Made by a program: the position numbers and the translations under genes. The notes under the pieces are model-generated. The model worked only from the letters and a program-made list of their open reading frames with translations. It was not told the DNA's origin and made no database searches. Positions 47,745 through 58,980 of a DNA stretch of 64,000 nt are shown piece after piece. Numbering within the stretch: position 1 is the stretch's first letter; each line of letters begins with the position of its first letter. The DNA comes from Kryptolebias marmoratus (taxonomy: Eukaryota; Chordata; Actinopteri; Cyprinodontiformes; Rivulidae): NCBI RefSeq assembly GCF_001649575.2, contig NC_051443.1:4352642-4416641 (forward strand), read 5' to 3'.

Positions 47745-48096
47745 TGTTAGGGTTTTTACATTATCAGCCTTTGTGCTCATGTGGAACACTGCCTACGTGA
47801 GAGACCAAGGTCAGACGGCGGGCGCCACACCATCTGGCTCTCCCAAACAATGATGCGTTATGTGTTTTTGCTATGATCAGAACTGGCCTTGGCTTGCTCA
47901 GATCAACCCCTTTTTTCTTATTTCTTCTTTCTTTAAATAAAGAGAAAGCCCAAGTGGAGGGGCAGAACTTCCTGGACAGCACGCCATTAGGAGCTGTTGT
48001 GGAATCTCTCCTCTTTGCGAAGGCCTTCACAAAAAGACAACAAGCCTCTCCGGTGTGATTTTTTATTAGCAGGTTAAATAAATGAAAACCCTGACA
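47745..48096 (+). mobile_element. 5' LTR of the tRNA-Phe-primed element
   Basis: It starts TGTTAGGG and ends CCCTGACA. A CTTTAAATAAAG promoter-like box lies at 47931 and AAATAAATG near 48076 is the poly(A) signal. Minus-strand open frames here extend into the leader and are not genes. Confidence 0.82.
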
Positions 48097-48099
48097 TTT

Positions 48100-48117
48100 T
48101 GGTGCCGAAACCCGGGA
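48100..48117 (+). promoter_or_regulatory. Primer binding site for tRNA-Phe
   Basis: TGGTGCCGAAACCCGGGA starts three bases after the LTR. It is complementary to the last 18 bases (with CCA) of vertebrate tRNA-Phe, whose acceptor stem reads GCCGAAA / TTTCGGC. Reverse transcription of minus-strand DNA would start here. Confidence 0.85.
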
Positions 48118-48345
48118 CAACAGACTCCGTCCGCTGACAGGTGGGGACAGACGCGAGGAAGCCCGACCGCACAGAGTTCCGAGGAGAACCTGAAGGGAAA
48201 GCCCTGAGAATCAACGTTATTTATCAGGCCGGAAGGTGGAGGTCTGGGCCCCTGCCTGCCAGCAGCGAGTTGACGAGTTCCGGACGAGGTGAACTATCAC
48301 CGGAGGGGTGAGTAAAGAGTTTTTCTTCAAAGCAAAGGAAAACTG

Positions 48346-48513
48346 GGTTGAGAAGTCCTATGAGGTCGGAGATCCTCATAAAATATAGGTTGAAATGTCC
48401 TTTGAGGTTGGCAATCCTCATAAAAAATAGGTTGAAATGTCCTTTGAGGTTGGCAATCCTCATAAAAAATAGGTTGGAATGTCCTTTGAGGTTGAAAAAC
48501 CTCATAAATTATA
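48346..48513 (+). repeat. Four 42-bp tandem units in the leader, each a small hairpin
   Basis: Units start at 48346, 48388, 48430 and 48472. Each holds TGAGG, eight bases, CCTCA. In the last unit the pairing extends to TGAGGTT-GAAA-AACCTCA (48487-48504), a seven-pair stem with a GAAA loop. The stem bases are constant while loops differ. Position between primer site and the expected gag start is where packaging and dimer signals lie in retroelements. Confidence 0.85.
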
Positions 48514-48630
48514 CCGGGGAAAGCCCGAAAACAAAATACTGTATATAATAGTGCTTGAGTGTGTGAGTGATTGTAAAGTTGTGCGACAGCTGCGCTTGGC
48601 TGCAGGTGTGCGTGTGGCATTCTGTGATGT

Positions 48631-48730
48631 NNNNNNNNNNNNNNNNNNNNNNNNNNNNNNNNNNNNNNNNNNNNNNNNNNNNNNNNNNNNNNNNNNNNNN
48701 NNNNNNNNNNNNNNNNNNNNNNNNNNNNNN
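48631..48730. other. Assembly gap, 100 N
   Basis: It falls between leader and 3' LTR, so the internal coding region may be missing from the assembly. Confidence 0.98.
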
Positions 48731-48895
48731 CTTTAAATAAAGAGAAAGCCCAAGTGGAGGGGCAGAACTTCCTGGACAGNCACCATTAGGAGCTGTTGTG
48801 GAATCTCTCCTCTTTGCGAAGGCCTTCACAAAAAGACAACAAGCCTCTCCGGTGTGATTTTTTATTAGCAGGTTAAATAAATGAAAACCCTGACA
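48731..48895 (+). mobile_element. 3' LTR, right part
   Basis: It matches 47931-48096 of the 5' LTR from ctttaaataaagag to ccctgaca, then the cactt duplication. The first ~186 bases are in the gap. A single n is at 48780. Confidence 0.85.
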
Positions 48896-48984
48896 CACTT
48901 CTTAGTAAAACTGGAAGCTAAACAACAGCTGTGGCAACAAGGTCCAGCAAGAAACTCATAAAAAATATGAAACTAACAGTTTGC

Positions 48985-49225
48985 TTATAGTACAAGCTGT
49001 GAATGACTCTCAGCTACTAAGACAATAAATTTTAGGCACTATCTGAAAATTTTGTTATAACCATTTATGTGTTTGCTAATATTGTTGTGGCCACCATCCT
49101 AAATCTGTTAACTCCAGAAGTTACTCAGTTCTATACTGTATGTAAACCTAATGACTGCTTTCTGAATGTTTTTTTAAAATTCATCCAGTGATTCATGAGA
49201 TATTTTGCTTACAGGACAGACAAAT
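48985..49225 (-). repeat. Family S partial copy
   Basis: The reverse-order blocks gaatgactctcagctactaa, gtggccaccatcctaaat and gattcatgagatattttgct are present. The palindromic end is missing. Confidence 0.55.
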
Positions 49226-51929
49226 GAACACATACAGACATGGGCAAATACATTATCGCTCTGTCTTTACCTTCTGTAATGAGCGATAATATTGAAGAAA
49301 TTAAATATACAAAAAAGGTTTTACATAATTATTTAAAAATATTGTATTTTATATGCACTGTTGTTCTTATAACCCTGAGCTCTTTTCTTGTATTTTCATG
49401 AACTTGAACATGTGACATTGGGAACTACAAAAAGGGCTATGAAGAACTCTTAGTTTCATGGTTTGCAGTACAGTATTTTTTGTTTTGTTAGATCATAAAT
49501 TGCATATTTGAAAGATAATAACTTCTTGTAATGATCTAATCTCTAAACAAATTTAATAATCTTCTATAAAGTAAACTTACACTGATTTGACCAAACCAGC
49601 CCTATTATGACACTATTTTGAATGTGTCCACTGATTCTTATGATATCATGTCTGTTTTTTATCTACAATATAAACTGTGGAGGCTGATAAACTGAATTTT
49701 AGCCTTTAGTTATTTAAAGTGTTCCTGTGAAACCATAAACAAATACAATTTGTATTTCCTTTTACCTATCTTTATTCCAGCCATTTGCTAATACTTCACT
49801 TTTTATTGTTTTAATTGAACCAGATGTGTCTTTGAGTTTTTGCTTCTGCCAACAAGCTGAGTGACACTGAAGAGGAAAAGAACTGAGTCAACATCCTGTA
49901 TGGATATGAGTAACAGACAGCAAGTGGGAGTGAAATATCTGGCAGCGTAGAGCCTCACAGATAACAGACATAATCTGTATTTATGATTCTGTGGAATTTT
50001 TTTCACCTTCTAAAGTTTGGTATGCGTTTGGAACTGGAGGGGAAATTGTCCTACTTGCAGAAATCTGAGGTCAGCACAAGAAATGTTTCACAGCATGTCA
50101 GAGCACTCAGCACAGTGAATAATGCTCAACATGACACCGTAATGCTTGTTCAGGTGAAAAACTGTTCTCTCTGCAACTTTCTGGAGCAGCAGTAACAATA
50201 TTCCTTTCTATGGTGGGGCTGTGTGTGAAAAATGGCACTAGTTCTCATTCATGTATTCATTCTAGGGAGATAAATTAGGCCCCAGATATTTCAATCTAAC
50301 TTCCTAAAGAGAACACTTTGTCATCACTAACTAAGGGAGAGGAGGCTGTTGGGTGATTGGCAGAATAATGTATGTTGGTGGTCATACATAATACACCCCA
50401 GCACTGTACAGGTATGTAGCTGGTACCAGGTACCTACGGGGACAGGGCTGTTAGTACTGAGTACATATCAGGTAAGCACCAAGTACATAATGGGTATATA
50501 CCAGGTACTACAGGGTATGTACCAGGTCTTTGTTTCTTTTCGTTCTGAGCACCAGAAACAGTGAAACAGGTGGCCTTTGAGTTAGTCATAAACAATGCTG
50601 TAAATAATCTTCATTTCTCTGATGAAAACAAATTGTTTTTTTAGATTGAAATAATTCCTCATCCTCCTCAGAGTCCCAGCTGAGCAATGACACAAACCGG
50701 ATTCTTTATCTTGATCCCTGCAGTAAGATGTTGTGCAGAAAATAAAGTGAAGCAGAGCAGCCGAGTAAAGATCATTTGTTTAAAGTGACAGAGCTGATAG
50801 GCCCTGATTTACTCGTTCAATAATGGCCTTTTAATTGAGGTCTTCCATCCTTTGTAACTTCAAAGCCTGACAAGTGGTTTGACAACACCTTCTCTGCACC
50901 CCATCCCCGACCTCCCACCCCCTCCTCGGTGACTGACAGGCACAATATGCTCACCCTTGCCCCGCTCAGCTTCCTTCACCTGTCACAAATCTTGTAACAG
51001 GACACCTGAGCCTGAGGGACAAACTGTGTGTTCAACAGAATTTGAAATAGAAGCGGTTATCCTGTCATGAAAATGCAGAGTAACTGCAGGGCAGTTTGAT
51101 TTCATTTTAGCTTTGTGTCGTTCATACTGTTCAACACGCGCGTTGTTGGTTTGATTTATTCCCAAAGACAGAAATACAAATGAAGAAAGCAATCTCATTT
51201 AGCAACTTCCAGTGTTGCCATATTCTGCTAAACCACAAGTCAAGTGTTATGACAGACCCTGTCGATGTTGCTGCATGTCTTCAGGGGGAGCAGAGGGGCC
51301 ATGTGGCGTTTGCTGAGCAATGACAGATGTGGGATGAACGCTGAAATGCATCTCTTGTTCTGTAATGGTGCGTTTTGGGTTGAGGCTGCTGCTGCTGACC
51401 AGTGATTATGTGGCTGTGTGTATGCAGGAGCCCAGCCTATGTTTGGTTTGACTCACATTCAAGTTTCTAAATGGTGCATGGATTAATTTTTGACATTTAT
51501 GAATGAGTGTTGTGCTGAGGGTTAAGTAAATAAAGCCAACAAAGTTGGGGGCATGTGAGGGGCAATGAGTTACCTCCATGGCTTCTCATAGTGTTGCTGA
51601 GTTTTAACAACCAGCAGGATTTTCTAATGAACAGGGCAGATCGATTGGTGACAGATTCTGGTTCGGTGCTCTGTTACAGCTAACTGCTTTTAATTTGATT
51701 TTATAGACAGGCTCAGGATTAATGGGGATCCAGCCAGAGAGAAATTGACTGCAGTGTCACCATTCTTTTTATAATAAAAACATGAAATTTGTATTAATTC
51801 TCCAAAAAAGGAGAATAACGAAAAACTCTCACTGTGTGATGATACAGACAGGTATTTCATTATTATCATTCTCAGCTGCAGGTCAAAAGGTGAACTATAA
51901 TGTTTTTACCATGTTTATGTGTGTCCATT
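49226..51929. other. No gene seen; contains a short GTACC minisatellite
   Basis: Bases 50405-50525 repeat ggtac / agtac words (taccaggtacc, gagtacatatcaggta, accaggtactacagg) with period near 25-30 bp. The rest is unique; 50640-51200 is less AT-rich but without coding frames of substance. Confidence 0.45.
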
Positions 51930-52272
51930 TGTGTCTGTGGGTGTTTGTCTGATGTTACGAAAATATCTCATGAACCACTGGACAAATTTTAAAGAAACAT
52001 TCAGGAAGTAATCATTAGATGTACATCTACAACTCATTAACTTGAGCTACAATTTGGTGTGGTAGGAGCTGAGAGTTATTCACAACACATACTTTGAGCA
52101 CTAACACATTGTATGGAACTTTGCAATATTGCAAGACATGACTCCTACCATTATTTTCAAGGTTTGACCAAAACTGCTATTTTTCCTTAATTTGTCAACA
52201 TAAGATGATCTTACAATAGAACTCTAGCATGAAAGAAGGCATGCAATATGCATTCCTTTAAAGAATGCTTTG
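51930..52272 (+). repeat. Family S dispersed repeat, one unit
   Basis: It runs from gttacgaaaatatctcatga through acatctacaactcattaact and ttgagcactaacacattg to the palindromic end gcattcctttaaagaatgc. The aagatgg block is deleted in this copy. Confidence 0.7.
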
Positions 52273-52959
52273 TTTTAATCTATATGATGAATTAAAATTC
52301 AGAAAAAGGGTGCTTACTTCTTTAGTATTTTTTAAACACTTTAAAAACACATTAGAGGAGCTTGGTTTCCAACAGACAAATATGACTTCCCCAAAAAGTC
52401 AATAAACTCATTGTTTTTCTACAGAAACATGCATAGACATTTCATTTATGATTTTCATGCTTTTAAATTTTACTTCCCTACTTCAGCAACACAATTATAT
52501 CTAAAACATAATTAAACTATAAAATGTAACAACAAAAACACAGCTGGGCGAAAATCCTTTTCTTGCTATGGAAAACAATCCTTAACCAATTCTGAGTCAA
52601 TGCTTAAGGTTCACCTTTAGTTATTGACTTTATTCTTTTGTGTTTACAAGAAAGTAAATTTGATCTAGAATGTAAGCTGAGTGGCTGTCTTTCTTACAGA
52701 AATACACTGTTGTAATTTTATCAAAAAGGATAAATATTTGACATGATTTCTGACAAAGGTGACAAGCCTGACCTTCACTTTACAACTGCAAAAACAGAGG
52801 AAAGACCAATGGTAAATGACAACATCACAAAATCTACAAATAGCAAAAAGGTTTGTTTTCCTGTACATAGGCCATTTTTAGGCCAATCCTGTGCGATCTA
52901 TTTCCTTGCAAACAGCAAGAAAATATCCTTCAGCTGGCCAACATGGTCAAAGAACTGAA
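52273..52959. other. No gene seen
   Basis: AT-rich DNA with short frames. Confidence 0.5.
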
Positions 52960-53650
52960 TGTGTCTCGTGGGAGGTACTTTCTGGTTTGGGCCCTTTAGT
53001 TAGAGCCATTTGGTGCCTGTACAACCACATTGAGAGTTTAGTTTCCATTGCTGGCAATAAGTTAAACTTGCTCCTAGTGAGTGTTTGATTATGCCAGGGT
53101 TGGCCTTTGTCATCACTCAGCATAGGCGGTGGACAAAGGGTCTCTGGGTTGGGGGCCTTTGAACTGCATTGCTGGTTTTTTTTCAGATAATGTTGTCCTG
53201 TTAGCCTCATCAAACTGATACCTCCAGCGGGCACTGGATTGGTCTGAGGCAGAGTGCAAAGCAGCCGGGATGAAGATCAGCACCTCCAAGTTTAAGGCCA
53301 TGGTCATCAACCAGAAAAGGGTGGTTTACCAACTTCAGGTTGGTAAATAACAACTGCCCCAAGTGGTGGAATTCAAGTATGTCAAGATCTTGTTCATGAG
53401 TAGGGTTAAAACAGCAGGAGAATTATAGGTGAATTGATACAGCATCTGGAGTAATGTGGATGCTGTACCAATCTGTCATAATGAAGTGAGAGCAGAACCA
53501 AAAGACAAAGCTCTCAATTTACCAATCACTGTATGTTCCCACCCTTACCTATGGTCATAAGCTATGGGCAATGACTGAAAGAAGGAAAATGCAAATACAA
53601 TCGGCTGAAATTAGCTCTCTATGCAGAGTAGCTGAACTCATCCTTCTAGA
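52960..53650 (+). pseudogene. Rex3 (RTE) LINE, RT C-terminal half
   Basis: It reads gtgcctgtacaaccacattg (RT helix region), a worn RQGCALS region near 53085, a deletion, then the catalytic box as FSDNVVLLASS at 53179-53211 where active copies have FADD. Next come WSEAECKAAGMKISTSKFKA near 53240 and tatggtcataagctatggg near 53550. The copy stops near 53650 without a tail. Confidence 0.75.
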
Positions 53651-54166
53651 TAGCGAAATAAACGTAAAAAAAAAGGTAAGTCTAAAAGAACCTGCTTGTT
53701 ATCTATAGGAAGGCTTGCAAATGTGCTATCCAGAAATGAAGGGAAAAATAATTGAAAAGCCTGTCATAATTTTATATGTATTTTACCATGGGGTTCAAAT
53801 ACTGAGTTAAAAGAACAGATGGGTAAGGAAAGGTTTTATTGTGACATAAACCAGAAACCATGAATACTGTAATCTGTAACAGTGACTGGGGCAGGGGTTA
53901 GAAAGTTTACAGGTGAGCAGGAAGTTGTTAGTTTTCTATTGATTTTGTTTAGGTCTTTAAGTTGTTTGTTGTCTTACATGGTTCCAAGGGAAGAGAAAGG
54001 ATAGGTAGGTCTAGTTTGGAAAAGATCTAGGTGGTGTGAAACTGGTGAAAAGAATTATCAATTCTTTTCACTGACCAGTTAATGGTGGCTTAAATTTGAC
54101 CTACCAGGGGAACCCTAGGACCACAGGTGAGTGGGAAGAAGAGATTGTAAAGAACTCATTGTTATT

Positions 54167-54379
54167 TTAAATAATTCTGGAGACAAACTGTATGTGGTAG
54201 GTCTGGTGGGTAATGACAGTCAAAGCTTGTTCATTGAGTACTGAAACTGGCAGGGGATTGGAAAGGGGTTTAGTAGACAATTGAAGTTGTTTTACCAGTT
54301 CTATATGAATGAGATTTTGCTCTGCTCCACAATCAATCAATGGGAAGTAGGAAATTAAGGTTATTTTCACATTCAGCAA
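54167..54379 (-). pseudogene. pol: Gypsy aspartic protease
   Basis: A 70-codon frame reads PLIDCGAEQNLIHIELVKQL, then LPVSVLNEQALTVITHQT. This is the retroelement protease active-site region; the usual DSG is DCG here, so the catalytic Asp remains but the next residue is changed. The C-terminal half is missing. Confidence 0.7.
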
Positions 54380-54439
54380 TGGGAAGAAGCAAATGGAGAG
54401 CAGATGAACATGTGGACTGGCCCACCAGTATCCCCAAAC

Positions 54440-54680
54440 TTACTGGTGAGCATTTCTATTTTAACAGTTTAGGCAAAAAAGCAATAAGTGACTGGGTTTT
54501 CTACAATAGATGCACAGTTTAGCATGCACTGTCGTTGCTCCAGAGTTAAATGAGTCTGGCCTTCATTGGCTTGGTTTTGGCTGAAACTAGCAGAGAGTAA
54601 AAGGGTCTGATGGGCAGTGGAGACAGGACTGATCACAGATGCGGAAGTGGGAGCCCATCAGGATATGTAGTTTCTTTCTC
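54440..54680 (-). pseudogene. gag: Gypsy gag C terminus with zinc knuckle
   Basis: The minus strand reads a PSQ*RPDSF-type linker, then KLCIYCRKPSHLLLFCL: C-X2-C-X4-H-X4-C, a complete nucleocapsid knuckle that would bind element RNA. In-frame stops flank it. It follows directly from the gag part on the far side of the solo LTR. Confidence 0.65.
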
Positions 54681-54685
54681 GGTTT

Positions 54686-55382
54686 TGTCAGGTTTCACAG
54701 AATAGTCAAATGTGAGCAGCTCGGCAACAGACAGACTCAGGAGGCAAAGATAAAGGTAAGTAATTTTTTTTACAGTGCAACGGGAGACAGGTATCCAGAT
54801 CTGGAAGGGAAGGTTGGTGGTAAGTATGGGTAACGGCCGCAGATAAGTAGTGCTAGTAGATTTATTGTTGGATTTCTTACTGGCTGTCTTTCTTACTGGC
54901 TGTGGAGAAGTCTCAGCATTGAGGAGAGACACGGGGTGAGTGTTCTCGAGTGGAGGTTCTTCGGGTTAGTCAGTTCCAGATGGGAGGGTAAGTATTTACT
55001 GGTAGGTATCCCGCAGACAGGTTGGTTTCTTGCAGGAGACAGACAGGCAGCAGTGCAGACAGAATCAGGTGAGTGGCTCTCGGGGTACTCCTTTGAAAAG
55101 GCGGCGAGTTACACAGACCAGACAGGATTCCAGGAAGCAGGTAACTCTGAGAGCATACAGAAGATACAAAAACATTAGCTGGCACAAGGAGTCAGAACTT
55201 GGTTGTGGCTGAATAGCTTTACCAAGGGCAAGCGATGCTCCAGCGCTGGTCTGATCCTCATAGCAGCCTTAAGTACCCAGCAACACTGATGACCCTGATC
55301 CTCCGCAGCTGTGGATGATTAGTCTGCCAAGCAATCAGAGACTGGAATGGGTAACCAGGAAGCAGACTTACAGAACACCACA
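54686..55382 (-). mobile_element. Solo LTR (LTR-B) nested in Gypsy gag, GGTTT duplication
   Basis: Plus-strand ends TGTCAGGTTTCACAG and AGAACACCACA; ggttt occurs at 54681-54685 and 55383-55387. Length 697 bp. Removing it rejoins gag (KETNRERN reads across the repaired site). Several gtaag words occur, as in the sister LTR at 43855. On the minus strand a tacttaagg box near 55275 could serve as promoter. Confidence 0.8.
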
Positions 55383-55387
55383 GGTTT

Positions 55388-56000
55388 GTTTCTTTTAAGC
55401 AGCTGACTAGCCGATTAGTTAGATCAATCATGCAAACTCATCTAAGGAATCTGGCATTCATCTTGGAAGGCCAATTGATTTTTTAAATTGTTCTGACAGA
55501 ACTGGCAAAAACAATATTTAGTTCATTTTCATTCCAGCCTGTCTCGACTGTGATAATATGAAAGTCAGTGGAGTAATCAACAACAGTACGATTACATAAT
55601 CTCTATTTTGGAGTCAGTGGGCAGCCTCTTCTTGGAAGGGGTGATTGAAAACTTTGAGGAAATCTGAGATAAATGTTTTTCAAAAAGAGGCATTCTATAG
55701 GATTTGTGGTTAGTAAGGTACGTTTCAGAATAGTGTAAAGCTCACCTTTTTAAGGGACTGATCAACAAAGCAACTTTAGCATAGGCAGATGGGAAGGCTC
55801 AGAGTTTGATTGAGGATAAGAGAGTAGTGTGAATCTACGACAGCAATCAGACTTACTTCATTTTTCGGATAGTGAGATGGAGACGTCACGGGACATCACT
55901 GTTAAACTTTCTGTTGGAGGAGGCGGTGGAGGGGCATAAATCTGGAGAGAGGGTTGTAGAGCAGTGAACTTTTAGTCTAAAATTAACAGAATGGTAACCA
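55388..56000 (-). pseudogene. gag: Gypsy gag N-terminal and central part
   Basis: The minus strand reads a proline-rich start (PPPPPTESLTV near 55930), a block DFLKVFNHPFQEEAA near 55645 that matches the conserved FxxVFDHP region of fish Gypsy gag, and DSLDE near 55455 with a run toward NRLVSCLKET. Frames shift and several stops interrupt. Gag would form the capsid. Confidence 0.55.
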
Positions 56001-56340
56001 AGATTGCAAATACTGGTTAATTTATTGTTGGTTGAGTCCTTTTAGATTGCATTATTGATATCATTGGTTATTCTATATGAACTGAGAGTGGGGTAGAAAC
56101 TTTCGGCATTAGTAGAACCCTGGTTTTGATTGTGGTTGGATCGTTCTGTCATAATTTTTAATATATGAATTTATTTCATATGAAGAAATCCAGAATGAAA
56201 ATAACAGATGGGTAAGGAAGGTAAGTGCAATTCTTAGTTTGAGGCAAGAGAGCAGACAGGCCGAATGGGTAGGAAGGTGAGGTAACTGGTCTGCATCTGT
56301 GCTCATACCATGAGGCCTGAGCTCCCATTTTGAGAGGCAC

Positions 56341-56820
56341 TGTCTTCAGCCACAAATGCCTTCTTATGAAGTGAACCGTGGGCTCTTACGCTCACGTTGT
56401 CGAAAACGTGCAAACGTGGACAGTTAGCTGTTGCTTGTCTGAAGACCCTAGTTTATCCCCATAAATGGAATTCAGATCAGAAGGATAACAGAGTTAGCAC
56501 TGATGGTCCCATGCCAGCAGGGTGGATAAAGCAGTAATTCAGTACAGAACAGAGTCATACGACTGTTGTTTCCTTTCCTGTTCCACAGCTGTTGGAACTG
56601 CACTTCAAGATTCAGCAGATCAACACTTGGTCAAATTATGTCCAAGCTAATACCACACATGTTGGAATAAAAAAATATCGGGATGTGGCTGACTCCAGGA
56701 GGACGTCAACATGATGCAGGCAGTCTATAGACAACCTTGTTGTGTGTGGACTATTGTTGTCTTGAAGAAAGACTGGGGTTCTCTCTCAGGAGTCAAGTCA
56801 AGTAAAGTCAAATTTATTTT
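56341..56820. other. No gene seen
   Basis: Unique DNA up to a short tcaagtcaagtaaagtc stretch that precedes the next LINE fragment. Confidence 0.45.
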
Positions 56821-56821
56821 T

Positions 56822-57262
56822 AAGGCTATACTAGGACTTTTTCCTTCATATTTGTTGGCCTTTATAAAGAGAAAGTCCACTGGTGGATATTCTCTTCGCT
56901 GTGAGAAATTATTTTTACCTTTGGTGCCTAAAGTCCAAACTGAACTTGAAAAGAAATCTTTTCAGTTTTCTGCTCCGTCTACTTGGAACCAGTTGCAGAA
57001 ATACATGAACCTAAAGGAGCTGTTGTCACTAAATGCGTTTAAGGGTGTTCTTACTGACCTTGAGAAGGAATCATCTGTCTGTAAATGTTTTAAGGGAGGA
57101 ATATTATAATTATTTTATCTATTTCAATGTTCATTTTTTGTTTCTGTTGTGAATGTTTTGTAACCTCTGTGTGTTGCTGCCAGTCTTGGCCAGGATTGTC
57201 TTGTAAAAGAGATTTTTAATCTCAATGGGGTTTTTCCTGGTGAAATAAAAGCAAAGAAAGAA
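56822..57262 (+). pseudogene. LINE ORF2 C terminus with 3' UTR
   Basis: The frame reads FKAILGLFPSYLLAFIKRKS, GYSLRCEKLFLPLVPKVQTE, FQFSAPSTWNQLQ and ends CKCFKGGIL at 57109. This is the typical tail domain of fish LINE polyproteins (SLRS...VP..T..G..aFs.sAP..WN). The 3' UTR has ttgctgccagtcttggccag, ctcaatggggtttttcctgg and a final gaaataaaagc. The 5' side is truncated near 56822. The frame is intact for about 95 codons. Clade unassigned. Confidence 0.65.
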
Positions 57263-58603
57263 CTGATGCCAGTCATTGAGACACAGAGCAGGATGACATG
57301 AAATATTGTAAAGAGTCTAATACTTGTGTCCAAATGGTAAAAACTGATATCTGTGGTTCTACAATGCTTGGCACACAGTGCAACAATTGGAATTGTCTGT
57401 CTTGAGCCATCTGAACTTTGTATGGGTAACCTCATATACCCATTGGCTCCAACATCAAGCAGTTTCATGACCCATCGTCATGTAAACCCATAATGTGACC
57501 CTTTATGAACTTCATTCAGTGCTCCTAATGTTGCATAATGTGGCTATGAGGCATCCTCTGTCTGCTGACCTTCAGTTCCTCTTTTGACTGTTGGACACTC
57601 CAGCAACTACCAGATAACTATCACTCCACTTGTGATGCCATCACATATGCCCTCTGGTACCCATTATACAATGTATATGAGCAACACTGCAAACTGCAAA
57701 ATTTACATACCCATCACTGGTCTGCATATCAGGCACCATGGGTGCATAACTTTGTCATGTGCATAGTTTCCAACGAGTCACTTATTTTTACAGTGGCTCT
57801 TAGGTCAGTATTAACATTAGTCAGGAGGAAGCTCTGACTTTTTGAAATAAAATTATCCACAAAAAATAAAAAAAATCTATAAACATGTGAAAGAAAATAT
57901 TTGATGTCAGTTGAAATTTCACTGAGCTGCATAGTGAACTGATTGCAGTCTGGCATCTTCTCCTATGACCTTTTTGGATTGTTCCACACACAGGACATGC
58001 AAAACACATTAAGGCTGTGTGTATATCTGCATGTGTGTCTGTGTGAGCAAAGAGCTGCTTGGATTTTAGTTTCTGAAGGACAACTGAACCAACAGGTACT
58101 AACAACAACTGATAAGGTACTAACAACACACAGGATCATTAACCAAATCCTAAGTACTGAGATAATGAGGATATTATTCAAATTAATCAGCTAATGGGTT
58201 CATTTTGACTGATGTATTTGCAAATGTGAGAGTAAGTACTGGATGTGCAGGAAATACTGGTTTCTTTAGGACAAGGGTTGACATGATGTTTTGTTTGTAT
58301 GCTTTAGCATAGTTAGAGATTCCTCATCTTGAATAGCTGAGATTATTTTGTTTTCTTTGTTTCCATTGCAAAACTGACAGTAATGCAAAGGTTTTTTAAA
58401 CACCATTCAGATGAACCGCTATGATATTTTTGAGATTGGAGTTGCTTTAGAATGGCAGCAGTCCTCATTTGGTTTTGCTGTTAGCACATCAATGCAATCA
58501 AAATTCAACTTTATTTCTTCAAACTGAGGGTGTTCAAAAATCCATCTACAACAAGTGAGATAGTTTTTGTGCAAAACCTTTCCTCACAACTCCACATGAA
58601 ATG
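57263..58603. other. No gene seen
   Basis: Unique DNA, several short overlapping frames on both strands without features. Confidence 0.5.
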
Positions 58604-58980
58604 ATCCATCCATCTTCTACCGTTTATTCGTGGGCGGGTCATAGATGCAACAGGTTCAGGAGAGAAATCCAGACATCCCTCTCCCCAGCGACACTCTCCA
58701 GCTCCTCTTGGGGGATCCCAAGGTATTCCCAGGCCAAAGAGGATACATAATCCCTCCAGCGAGTTCTGGGTCTGCCCTGAGGTTTAATCCCAGTGGGACA
58801 TGCCCTAAAAACCTCCAAAGAGAGGCATCCTAATCAGATGCAACCACCTCAACTGACTCCTTTCAATGTGAAGGAGCAGTGGCTCTACTCTGAGCTTTCC
58901 CTGGATGACGAAGATCCTCACCTAATCTCTAAGGCTGAGCCCAGCCACCCTATGAAGGAAGCATATTTTAGCCCCTTGTA
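58604..58980 (-). pseudogene. Rex3 (RTE) 3' end, minus strand
   Basis: The complement of ccatccatcttctaccgttt marks the tail. The body mirrors 35776-36150 (agatgcaaccacctcaactg, gtggctctactctgagcttt). It joins head-on to a plus-strand Rex3 piece at 58981. Confidence 0.8.

Larger units (their letters stand above)
47745..48895 (+). mobile_element. LTR retroelement insertion with tRNA-Phe primer site, interrupted by gap
   Basis: The flanks cactt at 47740-47744 and 48896-48900 are a 5-bp target duplication around one insertion. In order it has a 352-bp 5' LTR (47745-48096), a primer binding site, an untranslated leader with tandem hairpins, a 100-N gap and the last 165 bases of the 3' LTR. The two LTRs are almost identical where both are readable (one n and a small length difference near 48780), so the insertion is fairly young. 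No gag or pol is visible; either the internal region is hidden in the gap or it is a short defective copy. Class (Gypsy-like or endogenous-retrovirus-like) cannot be set without pol. Confidence 0.85.
53762..56340 (-). mobile_element. Ty3/Gypsy element, minus strand, pol deleted, interrupted by solo LTR
   Basis: TGTCATAATTTTWWATATG-like ends occur at 53762 and again at 56147, with a shared aacagatgggtaaggaa about 50 bases in; these look like the ends of the 3' and 5' LTRs of one minus-strand element. Between them, read on the minus strand, are gag (about 56000-55388 and 54680-54440), a zinc knuckle and a protease (54379-54167). RT, RNase H and integrase are absent, a large internal deletion. 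The stretch next to the 56147 LTR (complement gaacgatccaaccacaa) is where the primer site should lie. Outer LTR ends are approximate. Confidence 0.55.

Noticed and set aside
48346..48513. CRISPR-like regular repeats
   Set aside because: Units are directly adjacent tandem copies without unique spacers, in an animal retroelement leader.
48479..48898. Open frames running through N bases near 48.6 kb
   Set aside because: N runs are read as open codons; the flanking text is LTR and leader. The same applies at 41720-41989 and 58922-59413.
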